A stretch of 64,000 bases of DNA from Verrucomicrobia subdivision 3 bacterium UBA693. GTDB taxonomy: Bacteria; Verrucomicrobiota; Verrucomicrobiia; Limisphaerales; UBA8199. Made by a program: the position numbers and the translations under genes. The stretch covers positions 14,767 through 78,766 of the forward strand of contig DBMR01000028.1 of the NCBI GenBank assembly GCA_002298785.1, in the 5' to 3' direction. The notes beneath the pieces were generated by a model that was not told where the DNA came from, did no database searches, and saw nothing but the letters and a program-made list of their open reading frames with translations. Of the stretch, positions 34,001 through 41,904 are shown piece by piece (the stretch's first letter is position 1; each line of letters starts with the position of its first letter).

Positions 34001-34513
34001 AATCTGACCTACTCGATCGTGGTAACGAACCTTGGACCGGCGACCGCCACGGCGGTCAGCATTACGGCCAACCTGCCTGCGGATGCTGCTTTCGTGTCGG
34101 CAACACCGGCTGGTTACCTCCTTGCAGGGAATACGCTGACTTTCACGAACCTCGGCTCACTTGACGGTGGCTCTCGTGCCCTGGCAAGCGTGGTGGTCAA
34201 GCCGTTGGTCGCGGGCACCTTGACTGGCAGCGCGAGTTGCGTCTCGAGTATTCTGGACCCGCTCAAGGGCAATAACTCGGCCTCGGTCAAGACCCTGGTA
34301 GAGACCGTGGTCATGAGCGTGGGCCGGTCCGGGAACAACCTGGTCATTTCGTGGACTGCGGACGCCTCGAATTACGTTCTGGAGTTCACGACCAGTCTGG
34401 CTTCCGGAACCTGGGCGCCAGTGGCGACTCCGCCACAGAACGTGGGTGGAGTGATGACCGTCACTGTCCCGATTGGACAGAACAACGAGTTTTTCCGGCT
34501 GCGCGCCCAGTAA
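25040..34513 (+). CDS. Giant secreted mosaic: PPC-like, delta-60 x7, Calx-beta, delta-60 x7, Calx-beta, P domain, DUF11, C-terminal domain
   Basis: 3157 aa. Signal peptide to about residue 35 (LVVAAFLALWTLPAQAQ). PPC-like domain about 38-160 (PPPNDNFTNAQVL). A divergent Calx-beta-like segment near 420-600 contains NDDTRVEFNEDL. Seven delta-60 repeats lie at about 626-990 (core VQxDGxxLIGGxF...RxxIARLxxDGSLDxxF). Calx-beta domains lie at about 1000-1515. A second block of seven delta-60 repeats covers 1520-1877, and six more Calx-beta domains cover 1884-2562. A CARDB-like domain then precedes a proprotein-convertase P domain (about 2682-2837). Two DUF11 repeats follow, and the shared tail ends FFRLRAQ. 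Calx-beta and P domains are Ca2+-dependent beta-sandwiches common in adhesins. The start has AGGTG just upstream. Probably a surface adhesin. Confidence 0.9.
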   Translation: MLRNRISEFVGGRGGVAPLVVAAFLALWTLPAQAQVTNTPPPNDNFTNAQVLVGETGVVPGDNTGATLQVGETNVLAGVPVGASIWYKWTATNDGTYTFDTSASLIDTVMGVFTGTNVAALTTLAANDDFGGTFQSSVSFVATNGGTYYIGVYGWDFALFGGELQMGKIFLHWAAGSPLTAAVKAGDFHFTRTVFPISEYDSFAPTAAYMDAMVGRATVTRSGGSAGRVYVGYSITNSYYTNQLSYDIFGTNITYASGNIEKYTNYLVGARIQTYSFNQYVYFDPITNGYFTNVIGGQTNGGEYLVLPTLVNSNFTYSVTNGTAVDNYEVFYYAANVKEVVPSAFARDPLKPGGIWDYIAVSNVLAFDDFQMSADIFPTITPRRMQFGPNMKPMVNPLLLVTLTEVALDPLESSDIARPTISQNTSFVNIMNARVLPNMGVPGTNVFNFERSTMQCKEDVRGVGVARIHVYRTTADPNPSGSSVPYRIDYLYPYDNDHNLFDISRFEFALQAGSEYATPDKPSRKYGPNADFTSVSGTLDFGATEFDKWIDIPINDDTRVEFNEDLLVQLYFPDPPPTDKWLGNVRTCVLTILFDDQPAGALDRDHNKDSNSDTSPPYNAYPGANSTVYSVAVQTDGSTLLAGDFTSFNTVPRNRIARMKLDGQIDLSFNPGDGADQFISTMQYDTQGRILIGGAFSSYNRTTRNGVARLQNSGSLDLSFAPGLGANNTVWALAQAGDGTIYIAGDFTMVNGTNRNHLARLLADGSLDSTFNPGLGTDGSIYALAVQGDGRVVIGGQFSQYGSAARSCLARVNGDGTLDDSFNPRSAAGGPYPAVYSLALQGSKILVGGIFDSMYGIARANLARMNQDGSLDLGFDPGSGTDGGVYSILLQTDGKVLIGGNFTVYNETRRVGIARLYTDGLLDTTFMDTAYNQFAGIPTSYWNPMVEPKNFVYSMSLQGDGKVIIGGSFERVGGGIARDDIHPRRNVARLIGGETPGPGNIELANTDYSADIPPVTSPVNPVFIRMNRLNGNLGPATVSIAPSPLDPGPGAAMTDVDYAFDAGTYGDPTWTVTYPYPTWQLSDGTWGQNNGFSDTVDPTYVQAITANDVYVSVLASTNRGNRQLGFELSSPRSSFQLGGEEIPLGVALGRQHAMLTMVDGSRTPGVITFASTNYIVNEGTNAYITVIRTNGTDNRITVQYGTANLGATNGVNYIGITNTLVFNAGVTSQTFTITTKSRPQVEKNQTVLLKLFNPSAGVTLGASNAVLTIVDKDVTGGYVEFTSATYSTNETAPAAVVAVTRLGSSAGSLSVQFTTVNSNALAGVNYAAVSTNLTWANGDVGPKYIPIPVTRDGLYEDPNFLTVGLLLSNPKLNGNLSPVSFGLKTNALLTIVNADFRGQLAFGVPTYTVNENGGPAIVTVNRTGGSAEAISVHFAATAGTAFPGIDFMPTNGTLFFAPGELSKSFAVGIIDNLVVDPPGRFATLTLSAPSTTNLISNPTSIIEIVDDESYNQPPGGFDDTTDPALGANGNVLALALQPDGRILLAGEFNRVNDTVRNRIARLEADGSLDSKFGGFSATSGANDTVQTITVQSDGRILIGGVFTVVNGVPRNYLSRLNYDGSTDSTFNPGAGPENAVLASGEVMLGGQRKLLVGGSFLTYNGTPRNYLVRLNDDGSVDAGFNSALAPNGAVHTILVMTDGSAIIGGDFTTINGVLRNRLARITPDGNLDTTFDTGAGADGSVRALALQADGRILVGGAFANLNNVPANRIGRLLGNGAVDTTFNTGVGANDIVATIAVQNDTRILLGGEFTACNGVTRHRLTRLNSDGSVDTTINFGAGADSFIASMLLQPDGRIVIGGGFTSWDSHTANHIARVNGGSVTGSGSLEFTETQYVVDENSTNAFVTVRRRGGTSGTADNPNVSVLLSTTDGTAVAGSNYLSVVTNIVFPPGEVLRTVAIPVIRDYAITPDLTVQLTLSNPSPNVPGGPQLGNIGTSTLVLLNDDSAVSFSSADYMRNENALEGSATINIYRTGSSRGVATVDFLTTTNGTAIAGTNYLPVAEQVRFADGQTNAFVYVPLIYDPSAKGNVTVAMELTNSFNALLFSPSSATLTIVDVDRMPGQFMFAQTNFLVSEAGGYAQVQVIRTNGRSGTVSVNFSTGGGTATPNVKYGSTNGVLVFSDGEISKVIGVPILQNTTVENNQFFYVNLSNPTGGSTILDPVSVPVTILDDDVGVAFSSPIYIAPEKSGSATLTVTRVGTNGVTTVTYATTNATALAGTNYIATTGVLSFTNGESIKTFTIGLFRDPRVTGDLSFNVNLLNPSAPAQVFNPSTATVVILDADPGVAFTNSVFGVNKSGTNVLISVYRTNANTGDITVRYNTFDQTAIKGIDYGDTSGELTFSNGVALQTFSVPIINNRLVQSDVTFGLRLFNPSSGTQILDPGFATVYITNDLSGVAFSAPSYSVKENGVNATITVLRTGATNNTVSVDYKTTDGSALAGIGYQLTAGSLVFTNGETVKSFSVPIIDNTLLEGDKYFLLNLFNPGGNVVVTDPSAAVVNILENDGSLVVPAGAALLSESGPVNGVIDTNETVTLLFGLRNASGTNTVNLTATLLVTNGVSSPSGSQTYGALAVHGTSVSRPFTFTANGTNGQAISAVFRLVDGLATNYVSFPFALGRVVNSYSNGTAIVINDKTNATPYPAFINVSGLAGLVTKATVTITNLNHTAPGDISMLLVSPTGQKTYLMSKAGANNMVRNATLTFDDDSAFNVSKTQILSGVYKPTSYAVATPPFTVPAPPGPYATNLAVFNGYNPNGNWSLYVIDDSQLDTGVISNGWSLNLTTGGPVPPAADLGLTLSASTNIVVATSNLTYTLTVTNYGPSLASNVVVSDTLPLGGVYLSGSATAGSATTNAAGALVWTVGNLAKDTGAKFTFGVQVNLAGSVTNSAVVASDTRDPNPDDDYVEAVAAVVTPAADLALGLSGTPNPLMLGGNLTYSIVVTNLGPATATAVSITANLPADAAFVSATPAGYLLAGNTLTFTNLGSLDGGSRALASVVVKPLVAGTLTGSASCVSSILDPLKGNNSASVKTLVETVVMSVGRSGNNLVISWTADASNYVLEFTTSLASGTWAPVATPPQNVGGVMTVTVPIGQNNEFFRLRAQ

Positions 34514-34555
34514 GCCGCGTTGTGCGACTAGATCTGATTACAAAGAACATCGGTT

Positions 34556-37500
34556 ATGAAGCCTCTTACTCAAAGCATCTCGAGCGGCCGCGGTTGGACT
34601 GCTCGCGGCCTGAAATTCGGCGTGGCGCTGCTGGCGCTCACCTGGGCCTGCGTCGCGCCGGTGTCGGCCGCGCCGTTTGACAAGCAGTTCGTCTACACCC
34701 AGCCGGATGGCACCCGCTTGCAGTTGCACGGCAAGGGCGACGAGTTTGCCGCGGTGTTCGAGACCCTCGACGGTTACACCGTCACTTTCGACCAGGCCCT
34801 GAAGGCTTACTGCTATGCGACGCAGGGTGCGGATGGCCAACTGGCTTCGACCGGTGTGCAAGTGCAGCTCGGTAATCCGGCCACGCTGGGTTTAGCCCGC
34901 AACGTGCGTATGAGCGCGGAAGCCCGCAAGGCCCTCGTGGTCGCTCGTTATCAGCAGTGGGAACAGCAGATGCAAATCCAAGAGCGCTGGTCCGCGCTCA
35001 AGGCCAGCAGCCGCGCCTACAATGAAGCGCTGTCCCGTGGCGAACAATACTCTCCGCCTCCCTTTACCACCGTAGGTTCGAAGGTGGGTCTGACCATCCT
35101 GGTTGATTTCAGCGATGATCCCGCCACCGTCCCGCAGGCGGATATCGTGAGCTACCTTAACGCGGACGGATACACGGGCTATGGCAACAACGGTTCGGTT
35201 AAGAGCTATTTCCAGGACGTGTCCGGCGGACGGCTGATCTACACCAACGTGGTCACGATTTACATCACGGCGCCACAGCCCAAAACCGTGTATAACAACC
35301 TCAGTCTCGACGCGGGCACGGCCGGGAACATGCTGCTCAAGGACGTGTTGGACACGATGAAAGCTCTGCCTAACTACGCGAGCACCATCCTGCCGACCTT
35401 CGCTCCGCTCACGGTGGATAACAACAACTACGTAGTCGCGTGCAACGTTTTTTTTGCGGGAGCCAATAGCGGGGTGTGGTCGATGGGGCTTTGGCCGCAC
35501 TCCGGCGCCTTGTGGCAAGCGGGACCACAGGAGCTCTCCGCCGGTGGTAAACAGGTTTATCGCTACCAGATTACGGACATCGGCAACCAACTGGCGATTG
35601 GTACGTTTTGCCATGAAAACGGGCATATGCTGTGCGGTTACCCTGACCTGTACGATTATCAGGGTGATTCCATTGGCGGGGCGGGAGCCTTTTGTTTGAT
35701 GAATAGTGGTGGCTACGACTTCAACCCGGTCCAAATTTGCGCTTATCTTAAGCGTGCCTCCGGCTGGGCCAACACGACCGACCTGACGGCGGCCTCTTCT
35801 TTAACCGGGGTGCTGACGTCCCGGCGTGGGACAAACTTCAATGCTTTTTATCGCTTTGAAAAACCCGGCACCCCCACCGAGTATTACCTGCTGGAAAATC
35901 GGCAGCAGACGGGGCGCGATGCCTTGATCCCCGCGAGTGGTATTGCAGTGTGGCACATCGACGAACTCGGGGACCGGGACAACCAGAGCCTGGCCTACAA
36001 TAGTTCGCACGCCAATTACGAATGCACGCTGATGCAGGCGGACAACCAGTGGCATTTTGAGCGCAACATTAACGCCGGCAATGCTACCGACCTTTACTAC
36101 CAGGACAACAACTCCACCGGTTATCAAAACGAATTCAGTGACAGTTCAGCGCCCAGCGCGCGCTGGTGGGACGGGGCCAACTCCGGGATTTTCCTGGGCG
36201 ATTTCAGCCCCAGCGCCTCAACGATGACGTTGCGCATCGGCTACGGCCTCTCGCTAAAGGTGTCTTCGACCTTCTTTCTGGACGGCAACGGGAATCACCT
36301 GATCGATTTTAACGAGTGTACCGACCTGTATGTGGTATTGACCAACACCAGCTTGATCGGGGTCACAAACCTTACCGCGACCCTGACCACAACCACCCCC
36401 GGAGTCCTCATAGCTCAACGTAACTCAATTTACCCGAATGTCCCCGGCGGCAGCTTGGTCACCAACCTGACCGCGTTCAAGGTCAGCACGGCCCCGACGT
36501 TTAACTGTGGTCAGCCGATCGATTTCCAAATCACTCTGAAGTCTGAAATCGCCACCGCCACCAATCGATTCAGCCTGCCCACCGGCACCCCAGGGCTGCC
36601 CGTGCGCTTTGACAGCGTGGGTGGGGCTATACCCATCCCGGATAATGGCCAAACCAATTCCTCGATCATCGTCACCAACATCGCGTTTGCCGTGAACAAG
36701 GTAACCGTGGCGGTGTATATCACGCACACCTACGATGCCGATTTGCTGCTGCAATTGATTTCCCCGGATGGCGTGACCAATACCCTTTCACGCTTCCGTG
36801 GCGCGGGGGGTCAGAATTACGGGTTGGCCTGCTCGCCGGACTCACGCCGCACGGTGTTCGATGATAGCGCTCCCGCTACCATCGGCAGCGGAGTGGCGCC
36901 CTTCCTGGGCCTTTATAAACCCGAACAGCCGCTGGCGGTCTTTAATGGAAAATCCGGCACGAACGTCAATGGCACTTGGAAACTGCGCGTTGTGGACGCC
37001 GCTACTTTCGATACCGGCTCGATTCAATGCTGGTCGCTTTATGTAACGCCGACGGTTTGTACGGACGGCTTGGGCGAGTGCCCCGGCTCGGATCTTGCCG
37101 TGGGAATCAAAGCTGCCCCAGAGCCGGTGATGGTGGGTGGCTCTCTTACTTACACCCTCTCGGTCACCAACCTCGGACCGAGTTCCGCCAAGAATGTTAC
37201 CGTCAGCCAACTGCTGCCCGGTAGCGTGCTGTATCAGGCTTCGAGCTCTTCGCAGGGTGCGGTTTCCGTGGCGGGAAATGTGGTGACCTGCAACCTCGGC
37301 CCCGTGGCCGCAGGCGGACGGGCGACGGTTAATGTGACGGTGCTGCCGACCAGCGCGGGTTTGATCACCTCCTCGGCGACCGTTTCCTCCGAGCAACCTG
37401 ACTTTGACCTGTCCAACAACACTGCGGTGTTCGTGTCGAACGTGAACCCCCCGACCTCCGATCTTAGCGTCGGTGTGGCGGCCTCGCCCATATCAACGGT

Positions 37501-40500
37501 GCTCGGCGGCCCGGTGGTTTACACCGTATCCGTGACCAACAAAGGTCCCAGCAGCGCCTCTGGCGTCACGGTGACGAATACCTTCTTCCCGAGCGTAGCC
37601 ATTACCGCAGTGGGCGTTTCTCAGGGCGTTTCCTTCCTGGGCAGTAACACGGTGGTCTGCACCTTTGGCGGGTTGGCGGTTGGGGCGCGAGCCACCGCAA
37701 ACATCACGGTGCTGCCGCTGGCTGAAGGAACCATTGCGCTTACGTCGCAAGTTACGGCCAACCAGTACGATCCTGTCGGGGCCAACAACGTGGCTTCGAT
37801 TTTGACCGCGGTCGGTCCTTCGTCCGACCTGGCCGTGCGCGTCACTGCCAGCCAAAACCCGATCGTGACCAAGAGCAACGTGACTCTCACGGTGACGGTT
37901 ACCAATGGCGGTCCCAGCCAAAGCACGGCGGTAATGGTGAACACCGCTCTGCCGGCCAGCTTCAAACTGCTATCGGTGACGAACTCACAGGGCGTGGCGA
38001 CTCCGCAAACCAATTCCGTGCTCGCCAATCTCGGCAATATCCCGAGTGGCGGCAGTGCTCAAATCTTGATTACGGTCCAGGCGATGGCCGACGGCACGAA
38101 CGCCGTGGTGGCCTCCGTCGCAGGCACGCAGCCTGATCCCAATTCCGCCAACAACTCCGCCTCGCTCACGATGGTAGTCGCCCCGCCGTTTATCAATATC
38201 CTGGCGGCTGGCGCTGCCTTGACCGCCGAGAGTATCTCGCCGCCAAACGGGGCGATCGATAACGGGGAAACGGTGACCGCCGTTCTGCGGCTGCGCAACG
38301 GAGGTAACGTCGCTGCCACGAACATCACGGCCACCTTGCTTGCGGCCAACGGCGTGAATCCCTCACCGGTTGGTAATCCGCAGACGTATCCTACCCTTGG
38401 CGCTGGTGGTTTTTCTGAAGGGCGTCCGTTTATCTTTACCGCTACGGGCACCACTTCCGTGGTTGCCGTGTTGCAGATTCAGCAGGGGGCGACGGTCCTC
38501 ACCAACCTGAGCTTCTCCTTCACGCTTCCGGCGGTTCGGACTTACGCCAACAGCCAGAAAGTAACGATTAACGACAACACCAGTGCGACGCCGTACCCGT
38601 CCACGATCAATGTGTCGGGTTTGACCGGGGTGATTGGAAAAGTCACCGTGACGCTGACGGGTGTCACCCACACCTATCCGCAGGATATCGATGTGCTCCT
38701 GGTGGGACCGCTGGGCCAGAAGGTGATCCTGATGTCTGGAGCCGGCCAGGGTGGATTGATTGGGGCGAATCTGACCTTTGACGACACTGCCGCAATGGCG
38801 TTACCGCCTGCGGGTTCCTCGATCGTATCCGGCACCTGGCGCCCGGGGAACTATCTGCCGGCGGGTAATCTGCCGCTCCCTGCGCCGGTGAAGCCTTATG
38901 GCTCGGCCCTGGGGGTGTTCAATAACGCGGATCCCAACGGGAATTGGCAGTTGTTTGTCGATGATCACTCAGCGGGCGATCTGGGCGAAATTACCAGCGG
39001 TTGGAGCCTGGCGTTCACCATCCTGACCCCGGTCAATCAGGTGGCTGACCTGGCGATCAACGGCTCGGCAAGTCCCGCGTTTGCCGTGGCGGGAAATCAG
39101 CTCAATTACACGTTTACCATTACGAATGGTGGACCGAACGCCGCGAGTGAAGTGGCCTTCACCAACATCCTGCCAGCCAGTGTAAGCCTGGTCTCCAACC
39201 TGACCTCCCAGGGTTCGATTACTGTCAATGGCAAAACCCTGATCGGCAATCTAGGGGCTTTGAACGTGGGCGCAGCGGCGACGGTGACAATTGCGGTCAC
39301 GCCGTCGGCCAGCGCGGCCGGCCTGCTCACGAACGTGGCCACAGTCGGTTCCGTGGAGAATGATCTGAACCAATTAAACAACCGGGCGGCGGCGATCAGC
39401 ACGGTGACGCTGCCCTCGGCGGACGTGGCAGTCGGTCAAACAGTCAGCGCCAATCCGGTAATTCTCACCAGCAACCTGACGTTCACGATTACCGTGACGA
39501 ACAACGGACCTGATTCCGCGCTGGAAACGGCGTTGACCGATGTGTTGCCGACCAACGTGACCTTCGTTACCGCCACGGCCAGTCCGAACACGAGCTGGAC
39601 CATTGCAGCGGGCACCATTAACTGGACGATCGGCGCGCTGGGCGCGGGTAATGTCGCCACGCTCACGGTTCAGGCTGCCGCAGCGGCGGCCGGTGTGGTA
39701 ACCAATGTCGCGGTCGCGACGACCGGCTCCGGTGATCCGCAAACCCAGAACAATTCCGCAGCGGTCGTGCTGACGGTGGCGAATCCTGCCCCTGTGCTGG
39801 TGACTGCGGGCGCGCTATTGGTGACCGAGAGCGGACCGGTCAACGGTACGGTGGATCCTGGTGAGACTGTGACCGTGACTCTGGCGCTGAAGAATGTGGG
39901 CTCGGCGGACAGTTCCGCGAATTTGACCGCGCAGTTGCTGGCCAGCGGTGGCGTTACCGCTCCCAGCGGGCCGCAGACCTATGGGCAGATGGCCGTAGGA
40001 GGAGCGGCAGTGACCCGGTCGTTTACCTTTACGGCTGATCCGAATGCCAGCACTGCGGTAGTGGCTACGCTAGCCTTGACCGATGGCACCACCGACCTGG
40101 GAACGGTTTCCTACACCTTCCTCCTGCCGGTAACACAGACGTTCTCCAATCCGAACACGGCGATTATCCCGAATTACGGCATTGCCTCGATTTATCCGAT
40201 GATCACGACCGTCAGTGGTCTGACCGGCCTGGTGGATAAAGTCCGGGTCAAACTGAACGGGGTAAGTCACAGCTTCCCGAACGACATTAACGTCCTGTTG
40301 GCCGGTCCGCAGGGCAACACGGTGTTGCTGATGTCGCACACGGGTGGCGGGCATCCGATCACCAATCTTGATCTTGCGTTCGACAGCGCCGCTACGGCAT
40401 ATCTGCCGAAGACTGCGGCTTTGTCGTCCGGCGTCTATCTCCCGACGCGTTATGACACCGCAGTGGCGTTTCTGCCGCCCGCTCCGGCCGGTCCTTATGG

Positions 40501-41233
40501 GCTGGGATTGGATTCTCTGAATGGTACCGATCCGAACGGCCAATGGGCGTTGTATGTCATGGATGATTCGAACGGTGACTCCGGGAGCATCGCTGGTGGT
40601 TACACCCTCGAGATCTCCGTGGTGGAACCGGTGAATCCCGTGGCCGACCTGGGCCTGAGCCTGGTCAGCACTCCGGACACCGTGTTTGTGGGTAGCCTGG
40701 TTACGAATTACCTGACCGTGAGCAATCAGGGTCCGGACAATGCGTTGAACGTCATGGTGACGAACCTGCTCGCCGCAGGGGTTAACTTCATCTCCGGCTC
40801 GGCCACACAGGGCACGGTTGCCGGAACGAATGAATCCGCGGTCGTGGCGCAATTGGGCACCATTGCCGCCGGTTCGTCCGCCACCGTGACGATCGTCAGT
40901 TCGCCTTACCTCGGCGGCACGGTGGTCAACCGGGCAACAGTCTCCTCATCGAGCCTCGATCTGCAGCCGGCAAACAATGCGGCGCAAACGACCGTCTCCG
41001 TCTATGGCGTGATTCCGTCGACGCTGACCGGCTCGATTGGCAACGGTCAATTCAACCTCGAGGTCACCGGACAACCAGGGCTTACTTATGAGATCCAGGT
41101 ATCCTCGAGCCTCTCGACGTGGACGGCGATCAGCACGAACGTCGCGCCGCCGTCCGGAGTGATCAAGGTCTCCGATCCATTGGTGACCGGCCCGGCAGCC
41201 CGGTTCTACCGGTCGGTTCGAGTGAGCCCGTAA
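34556..41233 (+). CDS. Giant secreted M6 (immune-inhibitor-A-like) metalloprotease with three P domains and six DUF11 repeats
   Basis: 2225 aa. Signal peptide to about residue 38 (CVAPVSA). The catalytic domain carries the zinc motif FCHENGHMLCGYPDLYD, with His353, Glu354 and His357, in the GxPDLYD context typical of family M6; NSGGYDFNPVQICAYLK follows. After about residue 680 come P domains (about 682-835, 1329-1492 and 1859-2022). Six DUF11 repeats (SDLAVGI, SDLSVGV, SDLAVRV, ADLAING, ADVAVGQ, ADLGLSL) are interspersed, and two CARDB-like domains each precede a P domain. The protein ends with the shared tail FYRSVRVSP. M6 enzymes are secreted endopeptidases of host or environmental proteins. 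Most of the polypeptide is non-catalytic and probably binds a surface or polysaccharide. Confidence 0.9.
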   Translation: MKPLTQSISSGRGWTARGLKFGVALLALTWACVAPVSAAPFDKQFVYTQPDGTRLQLHGKGDEFAAVFETLDGYTVTFDQALKAYCYATQGADGQLASTGVQVQLGNPATLGLARNVRMSAEARKALVVARYQQWEQQMQIQERWSALKASSRAYNEALSRGEQYSPPPFTTVGSKVGLTILVDFSDDPATVPQADIVSYLNADGYTGYGNNGSVKSYFQDVSGGRLIYTNVVTIYITAPQPKTVYNNLSLDAGTAGNMLLKDVLDTMKALPNYASTILPTFAPLTVDNNNYVVACNVFFAGANSGVWSMGLWPHSGALWQAGPQELSAGGKQVYRYQITDIGNQLAIGTFCHENGHMLCGYPDLYDYQGDSIGGAGAFCLMNSGGYDFNPVQICAYLKRASGWANTTDLTAASSLTGVLTSRRGTNFNAFYRFEKPGTPTEYYLLENRQQTGRDALIPASGIAVWHIDELGDRDNQSLAYNSSHANYECTLMQADNQWHFERNINAGNATDLYYQDNNSTGYQNEFSDSSAPSARWWDGANSGIFLGDFSPSASTMTLRIGYGLSLKVSSTFFLDGNGNHLIDFNECTDLYVVLTNTSLIGVTNLTATLTTTTPGVLIAQRNSIYPNVPGGSLVTNLTAFKVSTAPTFNCGQPIDFQITLKSEIATATNRFSLPTGTPGLPVRFDSVGGAIPIPDNGQTNSSIIVTNIAFAVNKVTVAVYITHTYDADLLLQLISPDGVTNTLSRFRGAGGQNYGLACSPDSRRTVFDDSAPATIGSGVAPFLGLYKPEQPLAVFNGKSGTNVNGTWKLRVVDAATFDTGSIQCWSLYVTPTVCTDGLGECPGSDLAVGIKAAPEPVMVGGSLTYTLSVTNLGPSSAKNVTVSQLLPGSVLYQASSSSQGAVSVAGNVVTCNLGPVAAGGRATVNVTVLPTSAGLITSSATVSSEQPDFDLSNNTAVFVSNVNPPTSDLSVGVAASPISTVLGGPVVYTVSVTNKGPSSASGVTVTNTFFPSVAITAVGVSQGVSFLGSNTVVCTFGGLAVGARATANITVLPLAEGTIALTSQVTANQYDPVGANNVASILTAVGPSSDLAVRVTASQNPIVTKSNVTLTVTVTNGGPSQSTAVMVNTALPASFKLLSVTNSQGVATPQTNSVLANLGNIPSGGSAQILITVQAMADGTNAVVASVAGTQPDPNSANNSASLTMVVAPPFINILAAGAALTAESISPPNGAIDNGETVTAVLRLRNGGNVAATNITATLLAANGVNPSPVGNPQTYPTLGAGGFSEGRPFIFTATGTTSVVAVLQIQQGATVLTNLSFSFTLPAVRTYANSQKVTINDNTSATPYPSTINVSGLTGVIGKVTVTLTGVTHTYPQDIDVLLVGPLGQKVILMSGAGQGGLIGANLTFDDTAAMALPPAGSSIVSGTWRPGNYLPAGNLPLPAPVKPYGSALGVFNNADPNGNWQLFVDDHSAGDLGEITSGWSLAFTILTPVNQVADLAINGSASPAFAVAGNQLNYTFTITNGGPNAASEVAFTNILPASVSLVSNLTSQGSITVNGKTLIGNLGALNVGAAATVTIAVTPSASAAGLLTNVATVGSVENDLNQLNNRAAAISTVTLPSADVAVGQTVSANPVILTSNLTFTITVTNNGPDSALETALTDVLPTNVTFVTATASPNTSWTIAAGTINWTIGALGAGNVATLTVQAAAAAAGVVTNVAVATTGSGDPQTQNNSAAVVLTVANPAPVLVTAGALLVTESGPVNGTVDPGETVTVTLALKNVGSADSSANLTAQLLASGGVTAPSGPQTYGQMAVGGAAVTRSFTFTADPNASTAVVATLALTDGTTDLGTVSYTFLLPVTQTFSNPNTAIIPNYGIASIYPMITTVSGLTGLVDKVRVKLNGVSHSFPNDINVLLAGPQGNTVLLMSHTGGGHPITNLDLAFDSAATAYLPKTAALSSGVYLPTRYDTAVAFLPPAPAGPYGLGLDSLNGTDPNGQWALYVMDDSNGDSGSIAGGYTLEISVVEPVNPVADLGLSLVSTPDTVFVGSLVTNYLTVSNQGPDNALNVMVTNLLAAGVNFISGSATQGTVAGTNESAVVAQLGTIAAGSSATVTIVSSPYLGGTVVNRATVSSSSLDLQPANNAAQTTVSVYGVIPSTLTGSIGNGQFNLEVTGQPGLTYEIQVSSSLSTWTAISTNVAPPSGVIKVSDPLVTGPAARFYRSVRVSP

Positions 41234-41256
41234 GTCGGTGCTCGCGTGAGACCGGC

Positions 41257-41838
41257 ATGAAGGTCTTCGGTTTAACGGGCGGCATTGGAATGGGAAAATC
41301 CACTGCCGCCCGTTGCTTTTCTGAACAGGGAGTTCCCGTCGTGGACACCGATGACCTGGCCCGGGAGATTGTCCAGCCCGGGGAGCCGGCACTTCAGGAA
41401 ATCCGGGATGCCTTTGGGCCGACGGTCATTAACGCCACCGGCGGTCTGCTCCGCTCCGAGCTGGCCAAAATTGTTTTTGCCGACGATCCGGCGCGCCGGC
41501 GGCTGGAGCAGATTTTGCATCCGCGCATTCGCGCGTTGTGGAAGGCGCGAGTCCAGGCCTGGGAGAAGGATGGCATCTCGAAGTCTTGTGTGGTAATTCC
41601 ACTGCTTTTTGAAACGGGTGCCGAGGCGGACCTGGACTGGGTGGTGTGCGTCGCGTGCACCGTGGAAACGCAAGCGGCGCGACTGGCGCAACGCGGTTGG
41701 TCTGCCGGTGAGATTCAGGCCCGGTTGGCTTCGCAATTGTCGATCCATGAGAAAATTGCGCGGTCGCGGCAGGTGTTGTGGAACGAGGGATCGGTGGAGC
41801 TACTGGCGGCACAAGTGGCGCGGGTGGTGGCGATTTAG
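41257..41838 (+). CDS. coaE: Dephospho-CoA kinase
   Basis: 193 aa, the usual length. Walker A is GLTGGIGMGKST at the very N-terminus. DTDDLAREIV is the conserved DaD-like substrate motif, and LHPRIRALW and VVIPLLFETG are CoaE signatures. It phosphorylates dephospho-CoA in the last step of coenzyme A synthesis, in the cytoplasm. The ATG at 41257 places the P-loop at residue 5, as in other CoaE proteins. It begins 23 bp after the M6 protease, but the link is probably only positional. Confidence 0.95.
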   Translation: MKVFGLTGGIGMGKSTAARCFSEQGVPVVDTDDLAREIVQPGEPALQEIRDAFGPTVINATGGLLRSELAKIVFADDPARRRLEQILHPRIRALWKARVQAWEKDGISKSCVVIPLLFETGAEADLDWVVCVACTVETQAARLAQRGWSAGEIQARLASQLSIHEKIARSRQVLWNEGSVELLAAQVARVVAI

Positions 41839-41904
41839 GCTTTTGTTTTTTCATGGTTGCCGCCGGGTGATTGGGTTATGTTACCGCCTCAAGATTGTTT
41901 CCTT

